Source: Seiridium cupressi (lineage: Eukaryota; Ascomycota; Sordariomycetes; Amphisphaeriales; Sporocadaceae). Taken from it: DNA of 64,000 bases. Both the position numbers and the translations under genes were made by a program. The stretch covers positions 1-64,000 of the forward strand of contig JARVKI010000111.1 in the NCBI GenBank assembly GCA_036674765.1, in the 5' to 3' direction. Shown piece after piece: positions 23,795 through 35,386 of this stretch (position 1 is its first letter; each line of letters opens with the position of its first letter). A model generated the notes under the pieces. That model did not search any database. It was given only the letters and a program-made list of their open reading frames with translations, and was not told where the DNA came from.

Positions 23795-24740
23795 TATCGA
23801 AGTTGTTATATAGTATGGCCGATGTGGCTGACGTACTCCATGTATCATATATTCCCCAGTTCTGAGGGCAAATTCGGTCTTTAAGAAAATTTTCCGCTCA
23901 TTATCGTGAGTCTCGACCGGGAATCGCATTGTTAAGATGCACACCGAAACGGCAGAGTTACTTATGTAGCATGCTGGGGAGGGTAATCCGGCCTTAGAGT
24001 TTAAATTTATATAACAATACAAAAATGAATTAATAAACTTTAAAACTGTAATGTATTCTACTATGGCATTTATAAAGTCCGAACAGATATGGTAGTGGCG
24101 GCCTGCAGCTGCTTCAAGCAAGATAACCCCGCCTCCCAGTCAGACGCCGTGACTTCACAGTGGGTAAATAGTGATGGGTTCTACGGTAGTATGACGGAAC
24201 CTCTGGATGGGAGTCTCAGTGAAACATACTTCACAAGATGGACATCGTTAGCGTAAATATCCAGCTACTTACATCGGCAGGCCGAAATTCTGCAGACGGA
24301 CCGGAACTGCTTTGCATGCGCGTCAATGTCACTGAGTTAGCTGATCACGACGGAAATTGTGATGGAATAACAACAATCAGTGAAAATGCGTTAGTGGAGA
24401 AGACGTCAGATACCCCTGGGCATAGAACGAGGCTGGGTTGCATGGGCGTGGTGTCTGTGTTTTCAGCTTTTGCTTTGTTTTATATTTGAGGTCTAACTTG
24501 GATACTGTGGACTTATTGTACATGGAAGCTTAGCTGTTATGTAGGTGCTGCGTGTACCCAAGTATCGAGTACATTTTTCCACCCGGTATGCGCTGATGAT
24601 CAGCTGTGGCAGCCAAAACTTCCAATCTCCCGCCCTTGATATCAGCGGCCATGGCATTATCATGCCAAAATGTACTGGACATTACCAGTGAGATAGGAGA
24701 TGAGAGGTTACTTGGGCAGAAACTAGTCCACAACTGACAT
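23795..24740. other. intergenic with possible decayed secreted-protein piece
   Basis: Two offset frames (24089-24258 and 24238-24489) could be one broken gene. The second ends in a hydrophobic tail (MGVVSVFSAFALFYI) like a GPI-anchor or membrane signal. No intron of reasonable size joins them, so no gene is called. Confidence 0.35.
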
Positions 24741-26264
24741 TTAAGCAAAGCTAGCACTGATAACCCAACTCACGTCGTCGTTGAACGAGGTGGCGGAGTC
24801 GAACGTGTGAACGCCGCCGTTGCTCGCAGCATACATAACGTTGCTGTAGTGACGGAAATAACGAGTGGGGTAGCCCCAGGCCCGAATCGAGTCGCCCTGG
24901 CCGTTGAGGCCGGTCTGAGGGCAGAATGTGGCATCTTCGTGCATCTGCTTGGTGCCGTCATCGGCGGCGAGCTGGAGCACGAAGTCATAGTGTCGGATGT
25001 AGCTGCCTGGGGTATCGACGGACTCGAATGAGAAACAGGCGCTGTTACCAAGACCAGTGACGACCGTCCAGCTGGCCTGCTGTTGGAGGGCGGTAGTGCT
25101 GGACGACGAGACTACCTGGGTGTTGACGGTTTCTCCGTCGTGGGCAATGTAGCGCGTCGTGTATCCAGAAGTGGTGGCCCGCAGAGAAATCTTCCCACCC
25201 ACGGTGAGCGCCGCGCCGCTGGTCAACGACGTGGTGGCATACTTGGCCGCTACGATATCAGCCTGTACCGAGCTCTCGGTAGCATCGGACGGGTAGCCCG
25301 AGGTCATCACACCCTCATAGAATGTGCCCTGAGCGCTGATACTGTTGTCGCCGCCAATTCCGAGAATGATGGCGCCCTCCTTGTGCATAGGGTTGTAGCC
25401 GGAAGCACTTGGGCGCGCGCCGCTGTAGTACGTCGACAGCGAGCCAGACGCAGAGTTTCCACCACGGATCGCCCACAGGTTGGGACCTCCCTTGATGACC
25501 GCAGTGACAAAGCGGTAGGAGATGGACGGGTCGCCAGCGTTGTTGCCACTGCTGGAACCGGAGAAGAGACCATTCTCGAGATCAGCCATGATCCAGGGAC
25601 CGCTGCCAGCGCCAGAGCCCCAAGCGGTGCTGTCGCCGTAGTAAATTGCCTCCATGTGGCCGTTGCCCGTGTCCGTGTTGCTGGTCTCGGCGTTACCATA
25701 ATCGAAGCAGCAGCCATCATTGTAGTGCGTCCCGTCGAGAACTGCATACATGCCCTCCGCCACGTCGCCCGTAGCGATTCCACTAGTAGCATCGTTACGA
25801 TAGCCGGTACCAGGCGAGATGAAGACACCGTACGCCTTCTGGCCATTCAGCGTGACCGGCGCGCCAATTGCGCTAGCCAGATTATCATAGCCATTGGATT
25901 CCGGACCGGTGAAGCCACCTGGGGGAGCCTGGGTAAGGTGATTCCCACGGCCGGACTGGTCGTAGATGATCGTGATGAGGCAAGTCGTGCTGGCACAGAA
26001 GGTGTCTTGAGCAGCAGCATTGGCAACACCGCCGGCAGATAGCGGTGAGATGGTGGTGGTAGTACCGTCCGAGCCCCGCTGCACCTGATATAGTGCACCG
26101 CTGAAGGCGCTGTACAAGGCACGAGTGGTGCTATGCGCAGCGACGCAAGGCGTACCGCCGGATGAGTAGATGTCACAGGGCCCAGCAGCCACAAGGGAGA
26201 CCGTGGCAGCAAAGCCCAGGGCGGATACGCCGGCACGTTCGAATCTTGGTCGTGAGAACAACAT
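24741..26264 (-). CDS. abfB: alpha-L-arabinofuranosidase B (GH54 with CBM42)
   Basis: Intronless, 507 aa. The start is placed at ATG 26264 (MLFSRPRFERAG); the frame six bases earlier has only TTG. A signal peptide (about residues 1-26) precedes GPCDIYSSGGTPCVAAHSTTRALY, the diagnostic GH54 N-terminus. The catalytic domain runs to about residue 345. Glu in PWIMADLENG (about 228) and Asp in ILGIGGDNS (about 305) match the known nucleophile and acid/base positions of Aspergillus AbfB. The C-terminal third is a CBM42 arabinose-binding beta-trefoil (ASWTVVTGLGNSACFSFESV, YIRHYDF, FRHYSNV). The enzyme is secreted and removes arabinose side chains from arabinoxylan and arabinan. A TATATAAAG box lies at 26401-26409. 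Length and motifs are intact. Confidence 0.97.
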   Translation of the reverse strand: MLFSRPRFERAGVSALGFAATVSLVAAGPCDIYSSGGTPCVAAHSTTRALYSAFSGALYQVQRGSDGTTTTISPLSAGGVANAAAQDTFCASTTCLITIIYDQSGRGNHLTQAPPGGFTGPESNGYDNLASAIGAPVTLNGQKAYGVFISPGTGYRNDATSGIATGDVAEGMYAVLDGTHYNDGCCFDYGNAETSNTDTGNGHMEAIYYGDSTAWGSGAGSGPWIMADLENGLFSGSSSGNNAGDPSISYRFVTAVIKGGPNLWAIRGGNSASGSLSTYYSGARPSASGYNPMHKEGAIILGIGGDNSISAQGTFYEGVMTSGYPSDATESSVQADIVAAKYATTSLTSGAALTVGGKISLRATTSGYTTRYIAHDGETVNTQVVSSSSTTALQQQASWTVVTGLGNSACFSFESVDTPGSYIRHYDFVLQLAADDGTKQMHEDATFCPQTGLNGQGDSIRAWGYPTRYFRHYSNVMYAASNGGVHTFDSATSFNDDVSWVISASFA

Positions 26265-28341
26265 GTTCAATCACGTTCGACAGGAGAACAGCGAGACGGG
26301 CACTCCTCTGTATATTGAAAGCACTCGAGGAGAAGTCGAAGCGGCTACCAAAGCGTACCATCTGGGTCACAATATGTTAAGCTGCATGGTGTCTAGCTTG
26401 CTTTATATAATGATGTTCGTGTTGTTCGTCAACATGTCTTTAAGGTTCAAGGCTAGCATACAGTACTAGAGTCATGTGAATTTCCTCCAATTATCTAGAA
26501 ATGTACTATCAGTGTTCCGATGCCACTCATCGTTACGCGCGGTGTATTTCGGTCGGCTCCGGCTTACCCGTCAAAAACAGCAATATTATTTCACCAGCGT
26601 TGCACCAGCACGGTCTCGTGGCACGCGTCAAGGCGCTCCTCAAAAGCATCAGAGGTGGGATTAAACGTTCCGTCCAACTCGTGATCTCGTGATGTTCTAA
26701 TAAATGTGTGTACTAACACCGAATGGGGTATAGCCGAATGGAGAAGGTAACAAGAGGTTACATCGTGCCATTCAAATAGGCTCCCCAGATCCCCAGGATA
26801 CCCCAGATGTCCCAGGTCAATACAAGTCAGCCATTATCACTGCACGCCCTTGGCTCACCAATTGGAGCGCTTAAGCATTTGATCATTTCTTGCACCCCTG
26901 GAGGCAGTCACAACAGTATCGGCCTAACGGCAAATCGCAGGGGTTCAAATACCACGACATCTCTTGGCCGTGCTTGTGCCTATTGCCGACGGGCAATCCA
27001 CCGGGGCGCTTAACCACAGCAATAGCTCTTAGGTGCGAGAGAAATACGAGCGAAAGCTCAACTCCTAAGAAGCAAAACATTCGAGGTATTAAATGATTAG
27101 CTGATATTCGTGCGGTGTAGCTTGGGCGTCAACGAAACCGCGTCGTGGGGTCAGCATTAGTTCAACCCCAGATCCACAGTTCAATCCCAGTAGGGATAAC
27201 AACATCGCTCTCCCGCATGTGAAAGGAACAAAAGGAAATCATTGATACAACTTTCACAACTCTGCATGTTGTGTCGGTGCTGCTATAAAAGCCATTCCGC
27301 AAACGTATCGGCATTGTAAAACGAATATTAGAACGGGATGATGTTAACATAGAAGATTATCCAAAGTTATAATTATATTTTTATGAAGATTTAATTATTA
27401 CTATGTCCAAGTCATTTAATATATCTCAATGACAAACCCTCGATTCTCTCTTTTGTGTATCAAAAAATGGGCTAGGGCGAACGCGAGAAGCTCCCGTTTA
27501 TTAGCTATCGGCAAACAAGGTACAACTTTGAAGTGTCAGACACCGCCCTGCAGTTTCGATTATAAGTAAGATGGAATGGCATAGCGCGGTGCTAGAAACC
27601 TTTGATAATTGGATGCCCAATCGCTGTATCTCATCTTGAGATCTTGAAAATGCGCGACAATATATTGCAACATTTTGGGTAGGAAGTGCAAGCCATAGAG
27701 TTTTGGATGAATGGCCGGTTGAGGAACGGCGTTCCACTTCGCCGACAGCGCGTTTGCCTAGATTTCCGGGAGTTAGTAAAGTTCGTGACGTCTGTCGTCA
27801 ACTGTCGATCAAAAAAGGAGGAGTTTGGGTGTTTCAAAGGACCCTGAATATTCTGCTCATAGTTATCTCTCCATCTCAACCTCTGAAAAGACCGGTCGAC
27901 GATCTACTGAATGGCTGGTGGAATTACATTGACAGAATGGCAGTCCGAGGTAAACTTGCATGTGCCGAGCCCACGTTCCCTGGTGTTTTTGGATCTCGTA
28001 GGGATCTTGGAATTCCGGTACAATGCACACACAGGGACATATTCAATGTTTCGCAAGGTTCCCGTGGCAAGCTACGGAGATGAGTCGGATATGGACTGCT
28101 CGCAATCATTAGTTGGTAGCCCAACGTACAGCGCAGTAAATACATATGCCGGTCTCGAAAAGAAGGAGAATACCACGTCTATGTTCTTCTGCGTCAAGCC
28201 AGGCCAATCTAGATGGCCTTGAGCAAATGCTTGTTTCACGGTGATAAAATCCACCATGGAGGACACTGGGCGAACGGCTACGCCATAGTCCGGCCGATTC
28301 CCCTAAACTAAAAATTACTCAACGTCACCAAGCCCGTCTAT
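26265..28341. other. intergenic; abfB promoter and unassigned sequence
   Basis: 26265-26700 is the abfB upstream region. 27350-27430 is AT-rich. Frames at 27703-28222 show coding-like bias but no identifiable domain and may be upstream parts of the decayed gene at 28342. Confidence 0.45.
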
Positions 28342-28761
28342 TTGGATTCATTGATGGTATACCATGGCTTAAGCCACTCTTTGAACGGCCGCTTAGAGTC
28401 TGAATCAACAGAAAAGAAGACTTTGCTGCTACACGACGCAGTAGGGTATTTTCTCAGCTCAGACTGCATAACAGGGCAGCTTCCCGAAGTGCAAAAGTGC
28501 AGGGTTAGAATATGCACTGATCTTTTCAAATCGGGGGCGGACCCAAACACCATATCTGATAGAGGAAATGGCACTTGCGGGCGTATGATGACGAATACCG
28601 CCGCTGACCACTTGAACGACAGAGCTAAGTTTCAAGCTGCATTTCTACGGAAGGATCATGCGTTTCTATTTGGCCAACTTCTCGCATGTTTCATTATCCA
28701 TGGTGTGGACATACATATATCCCCGAACAACCGAGCCATCCGGTATCAGATGTGGGCTTAA
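28342..28761 (+). pseudogene. remnant of ankyrin-type protein, possibly STAND-linked
   Basis: The open frame lacks an ATG at its left end (TTG at 28342). RICTDLFKSGADPNTISDRGN and LACFIIHGVDIHI resemble ankyrin or ankyrin-like repeat helices with the GADPN turn, seen at the C-terminus of many fungal NACHT proteins. The flanks give no NACHT motif. The identification rests on short matches only. Confidence 0.35.
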
Positions 28762-29826
28762 GCCATGATGCGAATGGAATATTGCCAATCATCGATACGC
28801 CATTCAATGCACCAGCTCGGAGCCTATTGGGCAGTTTTCCTCTTTCACTTGAGCCTGGGCAGGATGTAGGGGATCTGTGGAACTTCCATCATTCCAGTAC
28901 GCAGTTGCTGAGAAAGAAGAATTCAAGAATGGACTAATCGCCACAAAATGGGCTTCTAAAACTAAAGTCACCTGGAAATAATCGGTCAAGGATACACGAG
29001 CACCCGGATACACAGTCCATTCCCGGCAGAATCCAGACATATTTTTGCAGTGCAAGGAGGGACGCAGATGGGAGTCGCGGTTTGGTGGTCTTGCTTCTTG
29101 CCTATTTAGTGGTCGAAAGTAAGTGAGAGTAAATTGTAATGAGGACGCAGATGACTTCAAAGGTTTCATTGGACAATCAATAGTTGGCCAACGTTTTTCT
29201 TCAGCTGAGGACACCTCGGGTGTTCAAGAACAAAAACACACCCTGTCCTCCACCGACAAAATTTATTTAATTGAAAGACTTTCACCGAATCAAGTTCTCC
29301 TCTTTTTCTCTATGGGTCAATTGGAAATTTCGAGAGCGACTCCATCACATGTTCAGGAGCCTTGGTTGAATTCTAGATAGTGGAACTCCACGTAATTAGA
29401 CCTTCGCAATTGAGCTCAATTGGACCTTTTCCGTTGCGTCCCTCTGCTCCTACGCTGTCCCTTGCATTCAAGGTCGCCTCCCTGCGAACTTCCAACCACA
29501 TATCGTACAGATGGTCCAATATCATACGGCAGGAAAGACAAAGACCTGTCTGACAGCCGCCATATTCAATCTTAGGTCGTAGGAAAAGTTCAAGTATGGC
29601 GTTGGAAGTAAAAGGATGGGCTGCCGATATGTTGTTCCCACCGGAGAGCGCCTGTGGACAGCTGTGAGTACACTTCGGATTACTGTGTTGAAAGGACACA
29701 ACGGAACTGACATTGATGGGTTCTCAGACTATGCAATCTGCAATTGCTAACTGGAATAGGGGTATAGCACTAGTCTCTATATTTCTCTCAGTAAATTGTG
29801 TGTCTGAGGAGCTGTGATGTTGAGAG
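28762..29826. other. no gene recognised
   Basis: Short frames on both strands (29123-29380 plus, 29373-29927 minus). The latter mostly lies opposite the subtilase relic. No domain found. Confidence 0.45.
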
Positions 29827-30183
29827 ATGGCCATCAAGTCTGCCTGCGAAAATGGGTTGATATTTGCTTCGGCCGGTAACAAACTGGCATCTGAGTCAGC
29901 AGCACTCGCGCCGTCTGGAAGAAACACTTCTTACGTGGTGCTAGTGTTTGCGTATGGGAATAATAGACAGCCCCTTGCGGATTTCGTACCCCCAAAAAGG
30001 CAGCAAGAATGTAACTTCACATTTCTGGGTGCCTGGCCCAGAGGACTGGCACGAACCACACCTCGTACCTGGCGGCCCTACACGACTGGTACCTCACCGG
30101 CCACGGCCATCGCTTCGGTAATTGTTGACATCCTTCTACAATTCTCTTATCAACACAGACATGGGGTTATGGAGTTCGTTTGA
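29827..30183 (+). pseudogene. fragment of subtilisin-like (S8) serine protease domain
   Basis: 118-codon frame. IKSACENGLIFASAGNK contains the oxyanion-hole Asn in the ASAGN block, and TGTSPATAIASVIVDILL contains the catalytic Ser in GTSPATA. Spacing fits the C-terminal third of the divergent subtilases found alone or fused to fungal NACHT/ankyrin proteins. The Asp and His motifs are absent upstream. Only the C-terminal third remains, hence a fragment. Confidence 0.6.
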
Positions 30184-30207
30184 CACCTAGGCTCCTGCAA
30201 ACAAACC

Positions 30208-31113
30208 TCAACTATCTCGCACGCGCAACAAATCATTCTGCTCCAGCCAAGCCTTACACAAATCAGGCCACTTCGAAACCGGGAGACCGACCGTATCCAG
30301 CCCAAACCCATGCGGCGCATCCGCAAAAACATGCAGCTCCACCGCGCCGCCAGCCTTGGTAATCCCCTCGGCCAGCCTATACGCATTGACTACGGGCACA
30401 ACGGGGTCACTGCCCGAGTACACGATGAATGTTGGTGGGGCAGACGCCGCGCCCGGCTGCACGGCGTCGTACAGGGCCTGCTTCTCCGGCGGCTCCAGCG
30501 CCGGCTTGTCGGGCACGATAGTGCGGCCCGCGGCGTTGGTGGAAATGGGCCCGTAGCCGATAATCGCGAACGCGAGCTTGGGCGGCGCCGGGCCCGACGA
30601 TGTCCACGCCGAAGGGAACTCAGCCAGCAGCGCGGCACCGAGGTGGCCGCCGGACGAGAGGCCGCAGACGCCGATTCCATTCGGCGCATCTGCATTCTCC
30701 GCCATGAGACCCAGCGCCTTCCGTGCGTCGTCTAGTGGTGCCTGTGGACTCGTCTGGGCGGTGGGGAACCGGTGGACCAGCACGAAGGCTTGGAACCCGA
30801 GGCTCGTGAGCCAGCGCGCTACGGCGATGCCTTCCCTTCCGACCATGAGCTGGACGTAGCCACCGCCGCCAAGGATCAGCACCGCCCGCCCATTGGAACT
30901 AGTTGGCCGGAAGCCGAAAAGCCATGGTCGGTGGACCTTGGATACCACTGCTGTGTCGAGTGGACCATCTGGATGTTCAAATTCAAACGCTCCCTCTAGT
31001 GGCTCATTTTCGTGGAGAGGCCACGCGATGTCTGCGCCTAGATTGAGAGCCGAAGATATAGCGTGTTTGACTTGATACTGTAGGATAGAGTCTCCCAGCC
31101 GGTAGTCGGTTTC
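30208..31113 (-). CDS. alpha/beta hydrolase (carboxylesterase/acetyl esterase-like), 5' end unresolved
   Basis: About 300 codons of intact alpha/beta-hydrolase. GGGGYVQLM is the oxyanion glycine loop, GLSSGGH the nucleophile elbow (Ser), SGSDPVVPV the acid Asp and DAPHGFGL the His. It resembles the fungal/bacterial family that includes acetyl-xylan and feruloyl esterase-like enzymes of the dienelactone-hydrolase/BD-FAE type. No signal peptide, so probably cytosolic. Oddity: the frame opens with TTG (LETDYRLGDS), and no in-frame ATG lies between the upstream stop (TGA near 31148) and the conserved region. A short upstream exon starting at ATG 31189 (MSLIQ) is possible but I could not find a phase-correct splice. 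It may be a start-loss allele. Confidence 0.75.
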   Translation of the reverse strand, partial: ETDYRLGDSILQYQVKHAISSALNLGADIAWPLHENEPLEGAFEFEHPDGPLDTAVVSKVHRPWLFGFRPTSSNGRAVLILGGGGYVQLMVGREGIAVARWLTSLGFQAFVLVHRFPTAQTSPQAPLDDARKALGLMAENADAPNGIGVCGLSSGGHLGAALLAEFPSAWTSSGPAPPKLAFAIIGYGPISTNAAGRTIVPDKPALEPPEKQALYDAVQPGAASAPPTFIVYSGSDPVVPVVNAYRLAEGITKAGGAVELHVFADAPHGFGLDTVGLPVSKWPDLCKAWLEQNDLLRVRDS

Positions 31114-31189
31114 CAAAGTCCTGATAACATCTGTCTCGTAGCAATGTCATAGGTCCGTCACGATATAATACTGCTTGGATTAACGACAT

Positions 31190-31715
31190 CGGCTCATTGA
31201 ACTCCCCCTATAAGGAGGGGCCGGTTCACATATACACATGCGTGGATGAATTTCGTAGCAAAAGCCGAGAACAGCGAATATGGAGTCGCATATCGCTCGT
31301 TCATAACAGCGAAGCTAGAGAGTTGTTCCACCAATCAGGGTGATGTCTTCAAATCTCTTGGCCATGGAAAAAGCATCTTCACTGTCAACTTTCCGCTAGA
31401 GAAATCATTTTTGATAGGCCAGTTCTGACTATAGTATGGTATGTAGGAAAAGAAGGCTCATCTGTGATACGCTGGTCAACACACGTCTTCACACATTACG
31501 CTACTGAGGTCTGATTTGCCGATGCTCCAAGACACCCCATAGAGCATCATTTGTGGTGCCTCTATTCATTATCCAGCCTAATGATGAGGCTGCCCTTTCT
31601 CTATATTATGCCCAACTATCAGAGAATCATTGCGACCAGTAGGGCAATTCCTCACACAGGTAACAACCAAGTCTAGATGGCGACACAGCCACCATTGCAT
31701 AGTCTAGTCTTGACC
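31190..31715. other. intergenic, no gene seen
   Basis: Between the hydrolase 5' side and the clp1 stop. No coding or repeat feature recognised. Confidence 0.55.
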
Positions 31716-33274
31716 TTAGCCCAGCAAACTAACCATGGGCTCTGGCCAGTTGCCCCAAATTAATGGTCGATCACCTAGGCGGGCATTGACAGGTGACAGG
31801 ACCTTGAGTCGCCTCTTCTTCTCATCAACGTCGGTGACGTAGAGAAAACCCATAATATTAGCATCGCGGATAGCCTCCGGCGAGTCCCGTGGTCCGGCAT
31901 ACATGATGGCAACCGTGCAGTTTAACATCATGAGGGATGGTTCCACTTTCTCGAGTGACGTGTGTGTGGCACCGGGATCGTAGAAGTTGTCATTATCAGA
32001 AGTAGTGTCCGCTAAGGTGATGTTAGTACAGAAGCCAGGGAAGCAACAGCTTGGGCAGCAGAGAAGTAAGGTGTGCACATACCTTCAGTTACCTTCCAGA
32101 CGGTAACTCCCTCAAACGCAATATTTTGCGAAGCAGGACTGAGGTTTCTCCTCGCATCTCCAAAGAAGTACTCCTTGATAACCCTCTCTCTTACTTGCTG
32201 CATGAAGCTCGAGTCTCGCTCCACCATACCTCCACTCTTGTCGAGCCCAATGACAGCGATATCCTCACCAAGGGTCGTCTTATGGCCCAAAAAGTACCTA
32301 GACAGCTCACCAGAAACCTGTTCCGAGCCCAAGGAAATGATGATGTTCACTGAAAATTCTGATGCGATATGTGCAAGGATGTCGTAGTTTGGTTTCGATG
32401 TATCCACAGCCGTCGAGTCAATCACCATACCGGAGCTCCTGACGTCTGGGTCCTCGGACAGACGCGCTGTAGAAGCCGCGGCAAGCCGGCTGAGTAGACT
32501 CTTGAACAGCTTCATGTTGCCCTCCGGCTGCTCCAAGCCATAGTAGTATGCCAATGGTAGTTTGACGGGTATCCCTGCAGGCCCAGAACTTGGCGTTCCA
32601 CCCCATTCCGTAGTGATGTCCATCAACGTGGCAAAGACGGCGGCACTCAATGTGCCCGGCAAGCTGAGCATCCCTTGCGTGGGGTCTGTATTCACTACAA
32701 CCGGCTGCCTTCCCATACGCGATGCCCACCCTGTCAACATTCTGGCCAAGCTCGTTTTGCCGCTGTTACTCGGACCGACCACGAGAACGCGAGGACCCAT
32801 AGCATCACTGCTCTTGTTTGCGGCTGCTGTCGCCCGCAACCCCTCCAGCTTCATATGCAGATTCAGATATGAGACCAGCGGCGTCTCGTCGGCCGTGAGT
32901 GGGGAGATGTAGGCATCGTAAGGCCCAGCATTTTCAGAGCTAACATCGAGCTCGCAGCCCTGCCATGTGTTGATCTTCGACTTGGTGCCCTTGAAAGTGT
33001 ACGTGACGCCCGGCGCCAGCTCGGTGCCGTCCTTCTCCGCGAGGCCAGATGTCAATCGTATGTTGAGCGACGAGGAAAACGGTACTTCGAATCGATATTC
33101 CCAGAAGGGTTGCAGCGAGATGGTTGCGGTCGTCAATGACGAGGCTGAAGCAGTGGAAGCGGTGGGCACTGCCTGTGTTCTGTAGTGTCAGCTCAGCACG
33201 CATGTAGGGGGATGATTTGAGAAGGCAAAAACACTCACTGCCGCAGTAAATTGACCTAAGCCTGGGATCGACAT
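31716..33274 (-). CDS. clp1: CLP1, mRNA cleavage and polyadenylation factor / RNA 5'-kinase family
   Basis: Join 33274..33239, 33172..32083, 32011..31716, giving 473 aa. Exon 1 encodes MSIPGLGQFTAA. Intron 1 uses the acceptor after CACAG at 33173, and intron 2 is GTATGT...CCTTAG. The N-terminal beta domain (EYRFEVPF) is followed by Walker A GPSNSGKTS at about residues 142-150, NTDPTQGMLSLPG (the Clp1 block), the switch region IDSTAVD, and a C-terminal domain (YAGPRDSPEAIRDANIMGFLYVTDVD). Clp1 is a subunit of cleavage factor IA, bridging Pcf11 and CPF in nuclear pre-mRNA 3' processing. The fungal protein binds ATP but is generally not an active kinase. Length and order are complete. Confidence 0.95.
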
Positions 33275-34014
33275 GTTGAGGTCACCTCATTGCGTCGGTG
33301 GTTGCACCGTGCTCCAAGAGTTCGTCGATGTTCACAGCAAGTTTGTCGTAGCCTTGCAGCATGGCGGGGCAAGGCAAGTAACCTTAGCGGCGTGCGGAAT
33401 TGGAAATTGGGCAGGCTCTGGCGCAATGGAATCTCTTATCTTTTGGCCCTTGCCATGTACAATCGCATCCAGTTACTCACCAATGGTACTGTACTTCATG
33501 TGCCCTTTTATTAAACATTCAGCCTTATTGACTTGCAGGGACTAAATTGTGCTTGCCTACAATGCACCCCACCTCCAGAACATGGTCTGAATTGCTGGCA
33601 AATATTTGAGCTGCTACGATCTGCAACCAAGACTTGATACTTTATAGTTTACATTAGCAGTGAAATGAGATTGTCATTGTCATCGTGAAAAGAAAACTCC
33701 TAAACTACCTAACTCCCTTTAAGTCCGTCGAGGCATGCTTCTATCTCTAGCCATCGGCGCCAATAGTGAAAGGCGATAGGCCATGGAAGCCTCTGTAGCC
33801 CTCATGCAAATGCTGATCATGAATGGTACTTTTCTCTGGTCTTTCCTGTGCTTTGGAGAGAAGATCCATAGGTATGCACATATACTAAACATCCTGTGGT
33901 GTCCTCCTTGCCTGTTCGTTCAAGTCCTTCATGATAGACCTTTTGTTTCTGCGGCCGGCCTCTTTTGCTCCGGGTATCCCTGGCCGACCTATGTTGCATG
34001 CACGCCTTTCTATG
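33275..34014. other. intergenic, clp1 promoter side
   Basis: 740 bp between clp1 start and the kinase stop. Short frames here are antisense noise. No RNA gene seen. Confidence 0.55.
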
Positions 34015-35386
34015 TTATTTTGCCATCTTCTCGAAAAGACCGACGAGACTCCGTACGCCGAGCAGAACATTATCGTCCGGCCCCTGGCCAGGAACGAATT
34101 TCGCATGCGCAAAGTCAATGAGCTTCAAGCTGTATATATAAGGCTCACTCGAGAACTCCTCTGAGTCGTCCGAGATGTCTGAGCCATCGAATTCATCGCC
34201 CACGTCAATCACTGTCGTGCCCAGAATGGCATTGCCATCATCATCCATGCCGATCCCGCTGTCGACCCGAAGGTTAGCGCAGGGCCCGGAAAATGAGACC
34301 GTGTCGTGTACTGACACTCGTTCTTTTCTGCGTGCTTCTCGCTCGCGCTCGAGGGCTGTCTTGTCCTCCATGGCGGTTCTAAGCGCCTTGCCGTCTCCCT
34401 CGAACACAAACAAGAGGCTGGCCGAGTACATGCGACTCTCGTTGGCCTCCAGCACCTCCTGCACTCTCCGCAAGTCGGCAAGGAAAGCCTGTGCAATGAG
34501 CTTTCCAAGCTCTTGGTCGATGCCTGCTGCTTTGTTCAGGAGGAAGTGATCCTTGAGCATCTCCAGCACATTCTCTTCAGTGACCGTGTCCCGACCCCAG
34601 TACTTGTCGTACACTTTGAATCCCTCCTCGTCCAGCTCAGTAGGGTCTGTGGATCCCCGGTAGACACGCATGCCCGCGACCCGAAAGCCATACTTCTTGT
34701 GTGTAGTCGTGTTGGCAATCTCGTTGAAACGTTGCTGCTTCTCGAGCGGTGCATCATCAGCCCAGAGCCGTAATCCCAGCTTCGCGTCCATAATATTCGG
34801 CTTCTTGAAGCCGAAACTCGAGTTATGCAGCACTATGGCCCTGTCTGTCGTGATCTTCCGGCTCTTGTTTGGAATCCAAGTGACGCCGTCGGTAGCAGCG
34901 CGCTGAAGTTCGGGTATGGGCGCCAGAACGGGTCGCTCGTCTAGATGCAGATGGGACTGGACCTCCTCCTTGATCGCAGCTGGGATGTCGGCGTTCTCAA
35001 CGATAGCCGGGATAGCGGCATGTATCATTTGTTCCGTCGTGTTCTCCGTCAGCGAGAGACTGCCATAGTAAAGCGGCATCAGGTCGGCAAAATCGGGGTG
35101 AAGTGCGTGAGCAGATTCGTAGAATTCGATCTCGGATTTGGTGCAAGGCTTGATAAATAACTCGCCGTCGGCATCGCACAATGTACCAGCACTATCGTCA
35201 AGGTCAGCGAGAAAGCAGGAGGGCGCGCCAAGTACACTGTGTGTCGCCTTACTGTCCGGCGACGGCATAGTTGTAGTCAACGAGCTCAGAGCGTTTGGGC
35301 ATCTCCCGGTCACCACTGAGCGCCCGCTTCGTCTGCGGGAAGGTGGCAGCCGCGGCCAGCAGCCTAGGTGTAGAGTCGCCGTTCAT
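34015..35386 (-). CDS. inositol polyphosphate multikinase (Arg82/Ipk2 type)
   Basis: Join 35386..35253, 35191..34015, giving 436 aa (MNGDSTPRLLAAA...). The single intron (GTAAGG...GATAG) restores the family's VAGHAGTLCDADGELFIKPC. The inositol-binding signature PxxxDxKxG appears as KPNIMDAKLGLRLW (about residues 172-185). The C-terminal lobe ends with LKLIDFAHAKFVPGQGPDDNVLLGVRSLVGLF, including the metal-binding Asp. A 60-residue acidic insert (DDSEEFSSE) precedes it, as in other filamentous fungi. The enzyme phosphorylates IP3/IP4 in the nucleus, feeding IP6 synthesis and, in yeast, regulating arginine and phosphate genes. The divergent neighbour is arb1, 2.9 kb away. Confidence 0.93.

Noticed and set aside
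25083..26042. 319-codon open frame antisense to the arabinofuranosidase gene
   Set aside because: Lies wholly opposite the strongly supported abfB gene and has no domain. GC-rich third positions of the real gene keep the antisense frame open.
26890..26965. tRNA-like segment with GGTTCAAAT
   Set aside because: Flanking bases do not form the T-stem or an acceptor stem.
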